Positions 15,974-25,113 of a stretch of DNA of 51,832 nt are shown in pieces (position 1 is the first letter of the stretch; each line of letters opens with the position of its first letter). The stretch is taken from NCBI GenBank assembly GCA_036388295.1, contig DASVSC010000279.1, positions 1 to 51,832 of the forward strand, given 5' to 3'. The stretch comes from RYN-431 sp036388295 (GTDB lineage: Bacteria; Planctomycetota; Phycisphaerae; Tepidisphaerales; Tepidisphaeraceae). The notes beneath the pieces were generated by a model that had not been told where the DNA came from, made no database searches, and was given only the letters and a program-made list of their open reading frames with translations. The position numbers and the translations under genes are program-made.

Positions 15974-17083
15974 TCACTCGCCCGCGACGGCGACAGTGAT
16001 TTCCGTCGGCCGGTCGATGACCATCGGCACCATCACCAGAAGCGTGCCGTCCGCGAGGCGGGCCGTCGCTTCGACAAGGCGTCCGCCGGCCGTGACGGCG
16101 GCGGGGCCGGGCGGGAGGCCTTTGACTTCGAAGACCGGCGAATCGGCGGGCTGTCGCCCCGGGTCGATCGACAGCCGCACGCGCGGCCCACGGGCGACGA
16201 TGGCGTACGCGCCGCGCCGTTCGTTGTAGCCGTCGTTGTCGGTGTCACCGGGCGTTTCCCGGTCCGGCCGCGCGGTCGCGGCGTCTGGTGTCACCTCGGC
16301 GACGGTCGCCGGCTTGAACGGCTTTCCATTCAAAATCGACTGGCCGCTCGCCAGCAGCGTCCAATACCGTTCGGCCGGCACGTCGCGGACGCGCAGGCGC
16401 ACGGCGCTAACTTCCTCGACCACCCACCCACCCCGGCCGGCGGCGACGGTTTCGATCTGCACCGGTCCCACGCCCGGCACGCGGACGTCCAGCGACAGCC
16501 CCGCCTGCCGCACCGCCCAGCCGTTCGCGCCTTCGGCCAAGGTGCGGCGGTTGTCGACCAGCAGAACGTCGTCCAGATCGAAGCCGTCCGGACTATTGAA
16601 GCGCAGCTCGATCGACTTCGCATTGCGCAAGTGGCGAACGACGTTCTCATCCGTCAGATCGATTGCCACGAAGGCCCACACGCCCGGCGGGACGTCGCGC
16701 GTGGTGTCGCCAACGGGCCGGCCGTCGACGACTAGTGTGGTGGTTACTCGGGCGGCCGCAGGTTTTACGTAGCCGCCGAGCAGCGTGTAATCGCCCGGCA
16801 GCGACAGGCCGAACAGAATCGAATCGACGTCGACCGCGGCGACCCGGCCGCAGCGTACCGCCCGCGCGCCGGTGTGCCCGGCGGCATCTCCGGCGGACGT
16901 GTTCACGAATGCCGTGTCGGCGCTGTTTTCGAAATCGAGCAGCGTGCGGAACTTCTGGCCGATGAGTTGCTCGTCCTGCTGCCGCAGTTGCGGCCCCAGC
17001 AATACTGCCGGTGGCGGCGACGGCGCGCGGCCGGCGGTGCAGCCGGCGGCGAGGCAACTGAGGATCAGACCGTAGCGCAGCAT
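15974..17083 (-). CDS. Hypothetical lipoprotein with a dockerin-like Ca site
   Basis: 369-residue lipoprotein: signal MLRYGLILSCLAAGC with lipobox LAAGC (Cys15). The body is beta-rich (FGLSLPGDYTLLGGYVKP, VTTTLVVDGRPVGDTTRDVP) and looks like a carbohydrate-binding or jelly-roll module. Near residue 285 is GDTDNDGYNERRGAY, an EF-hand/dockerin-style acidic loop that could bind calcium. No catalytic family is recognised. Start ATG 17083 is chosen for the lipobox; the longer start at 17137 adds 18 basic residues. Upstream on the minus strand TTGACA (17123-17128) could be a -35. Divergent from the lipid kinase gene. Confidence 0.7.
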   Translation of the reverse strand: MLRYGLILSCLAAGCTAGRAPSPPPAVLLGPQLRQQDEQLIGQKFRTLLDFENSADTAFVNTSAGDAAGHTGARAVRCGRVAAVDVDSILFGLSLPGDYTLLGGYVKPAAARVTTTLVVDGRPVGDTTRDVPPGVWAFVAIDLTDENVVRHLRNAKSIELRFNSPDGFDLDDVLLVDNRRTLAEGANGWAVRQAGLSLDVRVPGVGPVQIETVAAGRGGWVVEEVSAVRLRVRDVPAERYWTLLASGQSILNGKPFKPATVAEVTPDAATARPDRETPGDTDNDGYNERRGAYAIVARGPRVRLSIDPGRQPADSPVFEVKGLPPGPAAVTAGGRLVEATARLADGTLLVMVPMVIDRPTEITVAVAGE

Positions 17084-17159
17084 GTGGTTTCGAATCCGCT
17101 GTTGTCTTGATCGGCCGACGCGTGTCAATTCCGCCAACTCGCGTTAACGTCGGCGCACG

Positions 17160-18056
17160 GTGAGTCAGCCCATCCTCATCTTCGCCAACCCGACCTCCGG
17201 CCGGGGCCGCGGCGTGCTGATTTCGGAACTGCTGGTGCCCGCGCTGACCGCGGCCGATTACCGGCCGGGAGTCGTGCTCAACGACCCGACCCACTTCGAC
17301 GACGCCGCTGCGGTGACGGCGGCGCGGGCGCTGATCGTCATCGGCGGCGACGGCACGCTGCGGGCGGTGATCGACCGCTGCCTTGCCATAGGCGGCGACG
17401 CCGAATTGCCGCCGGTGCTGTTCATCGGGCTCGGCACCGCGAATTTAATGCAGCGGCATCTGGGACTGAAGTACCCGAAGGACGACCCGGCAAGTCGCGT
17501 CATCGAGTTGCTCGCACACCACGCCATCCGGCCTGTCGACATCGGCACGGCCAACGGCCGCGTGTTCCTGCTGATGACGAGCTGCGGCTACGACGCGGGC
17601 GTGGTGCACAATCTGGCCAACGTGCGACGCGGGCCGATCACGAAGTTGTCATACGTCGCGCCCGCGCTGCGCCATCTGCGCGACCAGGCGTACACCGACG
17701 TGACGGTAACGGTCGACGGCCGCGTCGTGCACAGCGGCGGGCCGGCGCAGGTATTCGTCGGCAACGTGGCGGAGTACGGCACGGGGTTCCCGGTGCTCAT
17801 CGAAGCCGACTCGGCCGACGGCGTTCTGGACGTCTGCGTCTTGCCGTGCGCCAGCCACGCGCAGTTCGCGCAAATGGTGTGGCGACTGGTCAGCGGCGGC
17901 CACCGCGCCGCGCCGGGCGTGGTGTATCTGCGTGGGCGCGACGTGACGATCGAAGCGGCCACGCCGCAGCCGGTGCAGATCGACGGCGACGCGGCGGGCA
18001 TGACGCCGGTGCGGCTCGGCTTGCTGCCGCGGCGAGTCGACTTTATCGTGCCGTGA
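17160..18056 (+). CDS. Diacylglycerol/lipid kinase family protein
   Basis: 298-residue member of the DAGK catalytic family (YegS/DgkB/BmrU-like), which phosphorylates diacylglycerol or a related lipid at the membrane. It has the family opener ILIFANPTSGRGRG, the nucleotide-binding IVIGGDGTLRAVI (GGDGT), and the GLGTANLMQRHLG element matching GTxNxxA. The C-terminal lid domain ends IDGDAAGMTPVRLGLLP. Start is GTG 17160, close to the divergent lipoprotein promoter. Its stop shares one base with the kdsA start (TGATG), so they are coupled. Context with kdsA suggests an envelope lipid role. The precise lipid is unknown. Confidence 0.85.
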   Translation: MSQPILIFANPTSGRGRGVLISELLVPALTAADYRPGVVLNDPTHFDDAAAVTAARALIVIGGDGTLRAVIDRCLAIGGDAELPPVLFIGLGTANLMQRHLGLKYPKDDPASRVIELLAHHAIRPVDIGTANGRVFLLMTSCGYDAGVVHNLANVRRGPITKLSYVAPALRHLRDQAYTDVTVTVDGRVVHSGGPAQVFVGNVAEYGTGFPVLIEADSADGVLDVCVLPCASHAQFAQMVWRLVSGGHRAAPGVVYLRGRDVTIEAATPQPVQIDGDAAGMTPVRLGLLPRRVDFIVP

Positions 18057-18883
18057 TGCCGCGTCCGCCGCTCACTATCGACCCGAACAAACTCCTGCTG
18101 ATCGCCGGGCCGTGCGTAATCGAAACGGCCGAGCAATGCTTCGCCATCGCGGAGCATGTAGTCGGTGCGACGAAGTCGTTGCCGGTGCAGTACGTATTCA
18201 AGGCCAGCTTCGACAAGGCCAATCGCAGCAGCGGCAGCAGCTTCCGCGGGCCGGGGTTGGAAAAAGGCTTGGCGATCCTGCAGCAGGTGAAGGACCGCTT
18301 CGGGTTGCCCGTATTGAGCGACATTCACGAAGCCGAACAGGCCGCCCCGGCCGCCGAAGTGCTGGACATCTTGCAGATCCCTGCTTTCCTGGCGCGGCAG
18401 ACGGACTTGCTGGAAGCCTGCGGTCGGACCGGACGGACGATCAACATCAAAAAAGGCCAGTTCATGGCCCCGGCGGAAATGGCGAACGCCATTGCGAAGA
18501 TGAAGGCCGTCGGCAACGAAAACGTCCTGCTCTGTGAGCGCGGCACGTTCTTCGGCTACGGCCGGCTGGTGAACGACTTTACGGGTTTGGCCTTGATGAA
18601 GGCGCTGGGCAAACCGGTGGTATTCGACGTGACGCACAGCACGCAATTGCCCGCGGGCCAAGGCACGACCAGCGGCGGGTGCCCGCAGTATTCGCCGCTG
18701 CTGGCGCGATCCGCCATCGCCAGCGGGTGCGTCGACGGATTGTTCCTGGAATGTCATCCGGACCCGAAAAACGCCAAGAGTGACGCCGCCACCGTGCTGG
18801 ACCTGCAAACCGTCGGCCCGCTGTTGCGGCAGTGCGCAGAACTATTCGCCATGCGTTCGACTTGGCCGGAGGTGAAATCGTGA
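18056..18883 (+). CDS. kdsA: 3-deoxy-8-phosphooctulonate synthase (KDO-8-P synthase)
   Basis: 275-residue KdsA, condensing phosphoenolpyruvate with arabinose 5-phosphate to give KDO 8-phosphate for lipid A-linked core sugar. Recognised from LLIAGPCVIE near the start, YVFKASFDKANRSS (KxxxDKANR substrate motif), SFRGPGLEKGL, DVLQIPAFL-like DILQIPAFLARQTDLL, and IKKGQFMAP. GTFFGYGRLVNDF and FDVTHSTQLP follow. A Cys at the family metal position (AGPC) and His/Glu/Asp downstream fit, but metal dependence is not decided here. Its presence implies a Kdo-containing outer membrane. It overlaps the upstream kinase by one base and moaC by four (GTGA). Confidence 0.95.
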   Translation: MPRPPLTIDPNKLLLIAGPCVIETAEQCFAIAEHVVGATKSLPVQYVFKASFDKANRSSGSSFRGPGLEKGLAILQQVKDRFGLPVLSDIHEAEQAAPAAEVLDILQIPAFLARQTDLLEACGRTGRTINIKKGQFMAPAEMANAIAKMKAVGNENVLLCERGTFFGYGRLVNDFTGLALMKALGKPVVFDVTHSTQLPAGQGTTSGGCPQYSPLLARSAIASGCVDGLFLECHPDPKNAKSDAATVLDLQTVGPLLRQCAELFAMRSTWPEVKS

Positions 18884-19374
18884 GCAGTGATTTAGCAACG
18901 ACGCGGGCGGCGGAACTGACGCACATCGACGAGCAGGGCCGTGCCCGCATGGTGGACGTCGGCCACAAGCCGATCACCCAGCGCACCGCCGTCGCCGTCG
19001 GCTGCGTGCGCATGCGGCCGACGACGCTGGAAGCGATCGCCACCAATCGCATCGGCAAGGGGGAAGTGCTGGCCGTGGCCCGCGTGGCCGGCATTATGGG
19101 GGCGAAGCGCTGCGGCGACCTGATCCCGCTCTGTCACCCGCTGGCCCTGGATAGCGTGGAGATCGAGTTCGACTTGCCGGAGCTCAGCCCGCCGGACGAC
19201 GAAGCGGTGGAACTAGTCATCCGCGCGACGGCCCGAATCACCGCCCGCACCGGCGTCGAAATGGAAGCCCTGACGGCCGTCAGCGTGGCGGCCCTGACGG
19301 TTTATGACATGTGCAAAGCGATCGACAAGACGATGGTCATCGACGCGGTGCGGCTGGTGTCGAAGACGAAGTAG
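18880..19374 (+). CDS. moaC: Cyclic pyranopterin monophosphate synthase
   Basis: 164-residue MoaC, which together with MoaA converts GTP to cyclic pyranopterin monophosphate in molybdenum cofactor synthesis. Motifs: ELTHIDEQGRARMVDVGHK at the start, GKGEVLAVARVAGIMGAKRC, LIPLCHPL and GVEMEALTAVSVAALTVYDMCKA. I start at GTG 18880 because GGAGGTG lies 8 nt upstream and the GTG overlaps the kdsA stop. The longer frame from 18832 lies in kdsA coding sequence. No other moa/moe gene is in the window, so its position after kdsA is operon convenience rather than a pathway cluster. Confidence 0.95.
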   Translation: MSSDLATTRAAELTHIDEQGRARMVDVGHKPITQRTAVAVGCVRMRPTTLEAIATNRIGKGEVLAVARVAGIMGAKRCGDLIPLCHPLALDSVEIEFDLPELSPPDDEAVELVIRATARITARTGVEMEALTAVSVAALTVYDMCKAIDKTMVIDAVRLVSKTK

Positions 19375-19388
19375 CGCGTGGACGCGGG

Positions 19389-21671
19389 TTACAGCTTGCC
19401 GTCGCGCCGCAGCTCGATGATCCGTCGCACGAGCTTGGTCGCCGTGTCGGGCGTGTAGCCGATGATGCCGTCGACCGGCTGGCCGACTAGGCCGACGCTT
19501 AGATCTTGCGGGCTGTAGAGCACCGCCAGGCGATCGTTGACGTTTAGGCCGCGCATCTGGAAGGAATTGGCGTTCGACCCCATTTTCGGCAGGGCGAACG
19601 CACGGTAGTCGGCGGTGATCGGCTGGCCGTCCGCATCGCCGAACAGCGCGTGGTCGGCCTTCAGCGGGGCGAGCAATTGCGATTTTGCGTCTGGAACCAA
19701 CTCAGCTAATTCTTCTGTCACGGCTTGATCGAACGCGTCGTTGCCCCCGCAGTTGTCGATCAGCAGCAGGCCGCCGCCGGCGATGTATTTCTTTAACGCC
19801 GTCCGCTGGACGTCGGTCAGTGTGAACGCGTCAGTGCCAGTGAGATGTGTGAGGTCGACACCGTCGAGCGTGTCGTTGCCGAGCGTGACGGTGCGCACGT
19901 TCAGCGTCAGGCCCGCTTCGTTATGCAGCACCGCCACAAGCCGACGCCAGCCGCCGGGTTCCGGGTCCCAGCGGCCGTGGTATGCCAGCCGCGCGACGGT
20001 CACGGACGCCGACGGCTGCGTGGCCGGGTCGGGGCGGACGATGTGTGATTCGCCTTTGACCGTGCGGGCGGTTTTTTCGACCGCGTACAGGTAGGCGTTG
20101 GCGAAGAACTCGTAGGCCGAGGTTTTCGTGAACTCGCGGCGTTGGAAGACGCCGCTCAGGTCGGCGGTCGGGGCCAGAATCATCAACAGACGTGCGCCGT
20201 TACTCAGGGCTTCGACATCAATCGGCCGCTTCTGTCCGCCGACAGGGAACTGCTCGCCGGTGAGTAGCACGTGGTCATTCTTGGCCGAAAGTGATTCGAA
20301 CTTGTGACCGGGAAACAGTTCCGTGCCGAGCGTGCGGAACGTCTCCAGGACCTTCTGATTGCTGGTTTCCAAGTTAGCGACGATCAAGCCGCCTTCTTCG
20401 GCAAATTGTTTGAGCTTGGCTTTTTCATCTGCATTCAGACTGATCGGTCCATCGCCGGTCATGTAGAGCAGCGGGGCGTCGTGTAAGTCGTCAACTGTGG
20501 CCACGCTCAGCTTGACGGTCTGCCAATTAAGGCGGCGTTCAATGCGTTCTTCGACCCACCGCGTCACATTCGCCATATCGCGCGGTCGCAAGTTCCAGTT
20601 GGCCGGGCGCGGCCGCGTGGTGGGGTCGCGGACAGGCGTGATGTTGTACTCGAGCTTATTGACCATCACCGGTGCTCGCCCGCGGGACAGGAACAGCAGG
20701 GCGAAGCTGGTGTCGACGTCACTGTCGAAGTGTCCGGACCAAGAGCCATCCGGCTGCTGGAGGCCGAGGATGGCGTCCGCGCAGGCGGCGTACCAGTCGA
20801 CGTCGCCGATGTATTTGTAGCCGCTGGCCACGCCGACGCGCTCGATGCCGTACAGCGCGTAAAGCATTGGGCTATCAAGATGAGCCGCGAGGTTCTGACC
20901 TATCCAAGTGAGGCCGCGGTCGATCCCGTCGGCGGCCAGGCGTGCGGCATCGATCGCGCTCTTGTCACGGTCGTTCGCGTGCGCGAGTTCTTGCGTAATG
21001 AACAGTGTCGCCACGCCCGCGGCGGTCATCTGGATGTTGGAACTGCCACGTCCGCTGTAGGACCAACCGCCGTCTTCGTTCTGCTGGTCGCACCACGCTT
21101 TTTCAGTAACGGCCCAGAAGGCAGCGTCGAACGCGTCGACCCGTTGCGCGGCGGCCCAGCAGCCGAGTACGCCGTACTGGCTGGCGCTCAGGTCGATCCG
21201 TCGGCCTCCGGCCTGGTAATCGAACAGGCCACGATTTCGCGCGCCCGTAGCTGATGAGCGGTTCCGCCGGAGCAGTCGGGCGTCGGCCTCCATCGCGGCT
21301 TTATTCGCCGGTGTCTGCGGCAGGTGGAACCAGACGTTGGCCCGCAGACCGAGCGCATAGGAGCCGGTGATGCGCGCGGTGCGGAGGAACTCGACGGCCT
21401 TGCGGACCCGCGGCTCGGTCGGCCGTTCGCCGGCGGCGAGCAGGGCGTAGGTGCAGAGCGACGTGCGGCCGCCCCATTGGCCGAGCTCGCCCCAGGGCGG
21501 GTTGTTGCCGGCGTCCGGCTGTTCGCGCTCTTCCCAGTGGCCTTTCTCCTGCTGCCGTCCGTACAGGTAGGCGACGCCGCGCCGGATGGCCTCATCGACG
21601 GCCTGTGGCGAGGCGGCCCGCACCGGCGCGGGGGCAAACAGAAGCGCGAGGGCAAGCAGGAGCGGTTTCAT
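19389..21671 (-). CDS. Terpenoid-cyclase-like alpha-barrel protein with DUF4159 domains
   Basis: 760-residue exported protein: signal MKPLLLALALLFAPAPVRA, then an alpha/alpha-toroid of squalene-hopene cyclase/prenyltransferase type up to about residue 330. Repeats include YLYGRQQEKGHWEE and LGLQQPDGSWSGHFDSDVDTSFAL, i.e. QW-like motifs, but without an evident DxDD cyclase motif. Two DUF4159-type domains follow (about 375-545 and 560-755; LLIDNCGGNDAFDQAV, SPQDLSVGLVG). This architecture is common in planctomycetes and has no assigned activity. A role in binding or handling an envelope polymer is only a guess. The ATG 21671 overlaps the sppA stop (ATGA), so translation is coupled. Confidence 0.8.
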   Translation of the reverse strand: MKPLLLALALLFAPAPVRAASPQAVDEAIRRGVAYLYGRQQEKGHWEEREQPDAGNNPPWGELGQWGGRTSLCTYALLAAGERPTEPRVRKAVEFLRTARITGSYALGLRANVWFHLPQTPANKAAMEADARLLRRNRSSATGARNRGLFDYQAGGRRIDLSASQYGVLGCWAAAQRVDAFDAAFWAVTEKAWCDQQNEDGGWSYSGRGSSNIQMTAAGVATLFITQELAHANDRDKSAIDAARLAADGIDRGLTWIGQNLAAHLDSPMLYALYGIERVGVASGYKYIGDVDWYAACADAILGLQQPDGSWSGHFDSDVDTSFALLFLSRGRAPVMVNKLEYNITPVRDPTTRPRPANWNLRPRDMANVTRWVEERIERRLNWQTVKLSVATVDDLHDAPLLYMTGDGPISLNADEKAKLKQFAEEGGLIVANLETSNQKVLETFRTLGTELFPGHKFESLSAKNDHVLLTGEQFPVGGQKRPIDVEALSNGARLLMILAPTADLSGVFQRREFTKTSAYEFFANAYLYAVEKTARTVKGESHIVRPDPATQPSASVTVARLAYHGRWDPEPGGWRRLVAVLHNEAGLTLNVRTVTLGNDTLDGVDLTHLTGTDAFTLTDVQRTALKKYIAGGGLLLIDNCGGNDAFDQAVTEELAELVPDAKSQLLAPLKADHALFGDADGQPITADYRAFALPKMGSNANSFQMRGLNVNDRLAVLYSPQDLSVGLVGQPVDGIIGYTPDTATKLVRRIIELRRDGKL

Positions 21672-22726
21672 TGGCCACGCCACAAGTACATCGGCCGCGG
21701 AGTCAGCAAGTCGTCGATCAATGCCCGATCGAGCGACACGTTCAACGGCCCGGCCCCCACGCCAACGTTCGCGGCCGATTTAGAAGAGCCGCCGCCAATG
21801 GCTTCGAAGAGACCGACGGTGCGTTCGAAGCGAATCGCCTGCGGCCGCCCGCCGCCGGATTGAGTAACGGCCAGGTCAATGGCGTCGTCGAGATATCCGA
21901 CGGCGTCGACCAGCTTCAGCGAAAGGGCGTCGCTGCCGCTGTACACCTTGCCGTTGGCGATTCGGTCGACAGTCGGCTCATCGAGTGATCGACCGGTCTG
22001 GACCACTTTCTTGAAGACGACGAACGCGTCGTCTGCCAACTTTTGAAAATACTCGCGTTGCTCGGCCGTATCAGGCTTTAGGGGTGAGCCGGCGTCTTTG
22101 AACTCCGAGCCCGTACTTTTGATGGTGATGTCTTCGACGCCGTACTGGCCGGCCAGTTTTGACACGTTGTAGCGCGGCAGCAGCACGCCGATGTTACCCG
22201 TCCAGGTCGTCCGCTGGGCGACCACGCGGTCGGCCGCACAGGCGACGTAATAGCCGCCGCTGGTGGCCAAGGCGCCCATCGACACGATGACCGGCCATTT
22301 GCGCGTCGCGCGCAGTCGCAGCACGCGGGCGTAGATCTGGTCCGATGCCGTCACCGAACCGCCGGGCGAGTTGACTTCCAGCACAACGGCTTTGACGGTG
22401 CTGTCGGCTTCGACCTCGCCCAGCAGCCGATCGAACTCGGCGGCCTTCTCGTCGGTGATGACGCCGTTGATCGGCAGGACGGCGATCGTCGCCCCGAGAT
22501 CGCCCGCGCGCACGTTCGTCTTGCGTACGTCGTTGCTGCTGAGCACGCCGCTGGCCAGAATTAGGTAGACGTTCAGCGTCAGCGAGAAGCCGAGGATCGA
22601 AACGGCCAGCGCCGTGAAGACGGCGCGCGCGAAGCCGCCGCGCGGGGCCGGCGGGTAGAACGCCGGCGGCGGGAAATAGACGGGCGGGATCGGGGGCGGC
22701 AGAACGGGGCCGGGCGATTGGGTCAT
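21668..22726 (-). CDS. sppA: Signal peptide peptidase SppA, S49 family
   Basis: 352-residue short-form SppA. A Pro-rich cytoplasmic N-terminus precedes one membrane helix (about 30-54, AVFTALAVSILGFSLTLNVYL). The S49 domain has VLEVNSPGGSVTASDQIY, the nucleophile Ser in ALATSGGYYVACAAD, and the general-base Lys in the STGSEFKDAGSPLKP segment, giving the Ser/Lys dyad of the B. subtilis-type enzyme. It degrades cleaved signal peptides in the membrane. AGAGGA lies 7 nt upstream of ATG 22726, and a TATAGT at 22751-22756 is a candidate -10. About 40 residues beyond the usual end are unexplained. Coupled to the DUF4159 protein downstream. Confidence 0.9.
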   Translation of the reverse strand: MTQSPGPVLPPPIPPVYFPPPAFYPPAPRGGFARAVFTALAVSILGFSLTLNVYLILASGVLSSNDVRKTNVRAGDLGATIAVLPINGVITDEKAAEFDRLLGEVEADSTVKAVVLEVNSPGGSVTASDQIYARVLRLRATRKWPVIVSMGALATSGGYYVACAADRVVAQRTTWTGNIGVLLPRYNVSKLAGQYGVEDITIKSTGSEFKDAGSPLKPDTAEQREYFQKLADDAFVVFKKVVQTGRSLDEPTVDRIANGKVYSGSDALSLKLVDAVGYLDDAIDLAVTQSGGGRPQAIRFERTVGLFEAIGGGSSKSAANVGVGAGPLNVSLDRALIDDLLTPRPMYLWRGQ

Positions 22727-22853
22727 GCGAATCCTCTTTTGACGTCCGATACTATAGTCCAGGATACGTTTTTGTCGGTCGGCGCGATTGAATCGACCGG
22801 ATATGGGCTCCCGAAGTTAACCCGGCTCCCTAACGGTACGACGTTACCGATGA

Positions 22854-24512
22854 ATGGCCGCGTTTCCGCCACTTCCCGCCGTCGAAGAATCCGCCCTGGA
22901 CCGGCTGTACGCCAAAAAGACGTGGTCGCGCCGTTTGTTCGGCTGGTTCGGCATGCAGACGAAGCTGACAGTGGCCATCATCCTGCTGATGGCCGTCACG
23001 CTGGCCAGCTATGGATTCGTGTCCCTACAAGACACGCGCCACAACCTTAAAGACAACCTGACGGCCGAGGCGCAGCAGGCGTCGGCGATGCTGGCGGTGC
23101 TGGCGGCAGAAATGCCGTCGGACCTGTCGACGCCCGCAATGCGGCGCGTCGTGGGGCCGTTCGTAAAAACGAGCAAGGACATCCTGTTCGTCAGCCTGCT
23201 CGACCGGGACGGTGAAATCATTCTGACCGAGGCGCGCAACGGCCCGATCATTCCGCCGTCGCCGGTGAAAGACCTGCAATCCGGATTGACCTCGTGGGTG
23301 AAGGACAGCCCTTTCGGCCCGCACCTGGTCAGCACCGCGCCCATCCTTCGTCAGCACAGTGACGTGGGTGGTTTCGTCCGTGTCGGCGTGTCGGTCCGAC
23401 AGTACGACGTGCAGGTGGCGAAGACGACCGAGGCGATTTCCCGCGTCGGCCTAGCGCTGGTGCTGCTGGCGGTCCCGACGGCGTGGCTGATCGTCCGCCG
23501 CATGTTCCTGCCGATCCGGCAACTCGTGAACGCGGCCCAGCGGATCGCCGCCGGCGAAGTCGCCACCCGCGTCGCCACCGGCCGCCGCGACCTGATCGGC
23601 GATCTGGCCCGTGCGTTCAACCACATGGTGCAGACCATCACGCACCAGCAGAACGCCCTGCAGCACGCGAACCAGCAATTGCACGAAGCCAACCGCGACC
23701 TCGAATCCAAGATCGAACAGCGCACCGCCCAGATGGAAACGGCCAACAAGCGGCTCAGCCTGGAGATCGCGGAGAAGGAAGATTTCCTCCGCGCCATCAG
23801 CCATGACCTGAACGCGCCGCTGCGCAACATCAGCGGCATGGTGACGATGCTGCAGACGAAGAAGAAGGACCAGCTGGACGACGACGCGAAACACCGCCTG
23901 GAGCGCATCAAGAAGAACGTGGAAGTCGAAACCGACCTGATCAACGAACTGCTGGAACTGTCGCGCATCAAAACCCGTCGCGGCGCGATGGAATCGATGA
24001 ACCTCGAGCAGATGGTCTGGGACCTGCGCGGCATGTTCGAAAACGACTTGCGCACGAAGGACATTCTGCTGGTCGTCGACACGGTGCTGCCGGAACTGCA
24101 CGCCGAACGGGCCCGGGTCCGCCAGGTGTTCCAGAACCTGATCGACAACGCGATCAAGTACATGGGCGACGGCCCGCGCCGCGAAATCCACATCGGCTGC
24201 CAGCTGCGCATGAGCGAGGCCGAGTTTTATGTGCGGGATACCGGGCAGGGCATCGAAGCCGAAGACCTCGGCAAGGTGTTCTTCGTGTTCCGCCGCGGGA
24301 AAAACCAGGCCGCCCAGTCGGTCAGCGGTAAGGGCATTGGGCTGGCGAGTGTGAAGAGCATTGTCGAGACGTACGCCGGCAAGATCTGGGTCGAAAGCGT
24401 CTTCGGCGAGGGCAGCACGTTCCGCTTCACCGTCAACGGCCAGCACGTTCCGCTGCTGGGCGGCGGCAAAACAATCGACGACGCCGAAGGGGGCCAGCCG
24501 CTCGCGGCATAG
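22854..24512 (+). CDS. Sensor histidine kinase (HAMP-HisKA-HATPase)
   Basis: 552-residue transmembrane kinase. Membrane helices at about 37-57 and 198-216 bracket a 140-residue periplasmic sensor with DILFVSLLDRDGEIILTEA. A HAMP domain (about 217-265) and a coiled coil (EANRDLESKIEQRTAQMETA) lead to the HisKA H-box ISHDLNAPLRNI with phospho-acceptor His317. The ATPase domain has NLIDNAIKYM (N box), VRDTGQGIE (G1) and GKGIGLASVKSIV (G2). The SHDLNAPL type with LNAPLR is common in phytochrome-like kinases. Its stop is four bases before the receiver gene at 24517, so the pair is probably cognate. The ligand is unknown. Confidence 0.92.
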   Translation: MAAFPPLPAVEESALDRLYAKKTWSRRLFGWFGMQTKLTVAIILLMAVTLASYGFVSLQDTRHNLKDNLTAEAQQASAMLAVLAAEMPSDLSTPAMRRVVGPFVKTSKDILFVSLLDRDGEIILTEARNGPIIPPSPVKDLQSGLTSWVKDSPFGPHLVSTAPILRQHSDVGGFVRVGVSVRQYDVQVAKTTEAISRVGLALVLLAVPTAWLIVRRMFLPIRQLVNAAQRIAAGEVATRVATGRRDLIGDLARAFNHMVQTITHQQNALQHANQQLHEANRDLESKIEQRTAQMETANKRLSLEIAEKEDFLRAISHDLNAPLRNISGMVTMLQTKKKDQLDDDAKHRLERIKKNVEVETDLINELLELSRIKTRRGAMESMNLEQMVWDLRGMFENDLRTKDILLVVDTVLPELHAERARVRQVFQNLIDNAIKYMGDGPRREIHIGCQLRMSEAEFYVRDTGQGIEAEDLGKVFFVFRRGKNQAAQSVSGKGIGLASVKSIVETYAGKIWVESVFGEGSTFRFTVNGQHVPLLGGGKTIDDAEGGQPLAA

Positions 24513-24516
24513 TCTC

Positions 24517-25044
24517 ATGGACGCCACAGGCCCACACAATCAGCCCGCAGCCGTGCCGGAAACGCGCACGCTGTCGCTGCACGTGAAGCAGCATCCGATC
24601 AGCATTCTGCTAATCGACGACGACCCCGACTGCCGCTTGCTCATCCGCGACGCCATCGGCGAGCGCGCCGATCCTTACGTCATTTACGAAGCCTGCAACG
24701 GCATTGAGGCGCTCGATCTGCTCAGCCGCAAGGGCGGCCCCGACCAGGACGAACTGCCGGGCCTGATTTTCATGGACGTCGAAATGCCCATGCTCGACGG
24801 CCTGGAAACGCTCCGACGCATCAAGAGCGACCCGCGTTTATGGCACATACCGATCGTGATGATGACCGGCGTGAGCGACGAAGATCACATGCGCCGCGCC
24901 GCCGAATACGGCGCGAACAGCTACACGCTCAAACCTGCGGACGCGGACCATTTTTTAACCACCGTCGCCGCCAGCACCACGTACTGGCTGTCGGTGCACC
25001 AGTACCCGCAGCAACGGCTGCCGCAGTCGCAGTGTCGTCGGTAA
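24517..25044 (+). CDS. Response regulator, single receiver domain
   Basis: 175 residues: a 24-residue N-terminal extension, then a CheY-like receiver. It has ILLIDDDPDCR (acidic pocket), LIFMDVEMPMLDG with phospho-acceptor Asp87, the VMMTG switch Thr and the SYTLKPAD Lys. No output domain follows, only a C-terminal tail with a Gln/Pro-rich end. It resembles Rcp1-type regulators that pair with kinases of the neighbouring class. It begins four bases after the kinase stop and precedes the receiver-GGDEF gene, forming a likely phosphorelay group. Confidence 0.9.
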   Translation: MDATGPHNQPAAVPETRTLSLHVKQHPISILLIDDDPDCRLLIRDAIGERADPYVIYEACNGIEALDLLSRKGGPDQDELPGLIFMDVEMPMLDGLETLRRIKSDPRLWHIPIVMMTGVSDEDHMRRAAEYGANSYTLKPADADHFLTTVAASTTYWLSVHQYPQQRLPQSQCRR

Positions 25045-25089
25045 GAATCATCGTGTTGTGTCGTCTTTAAGCGGGCCCAGGGCCGGGCC

Positions 25090-25095
25090 TATAAA
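25090..25095 (+). promoter_or_regulatory. -10-like hexamer before the GGDEF regulator
   Basis: TATAAA, 18 nt before GTG 25114, following a GC-rich GGGCCCAGGGCCGGGCC run that could form a hairpin. A CAGGA about 6 nt before the GTG could serve as ribosome-binding site. No clear -35. Confidence 0.3.
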
Positions 25096-25113
25096 ACCAG
25101 ACAGGATGTTAGC

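Noticed and set aside
17588..18808. 406-codon minus-strand ORF
   Set aside because: Antisense to the lipid kinase and kdsA, both with complete motifs.
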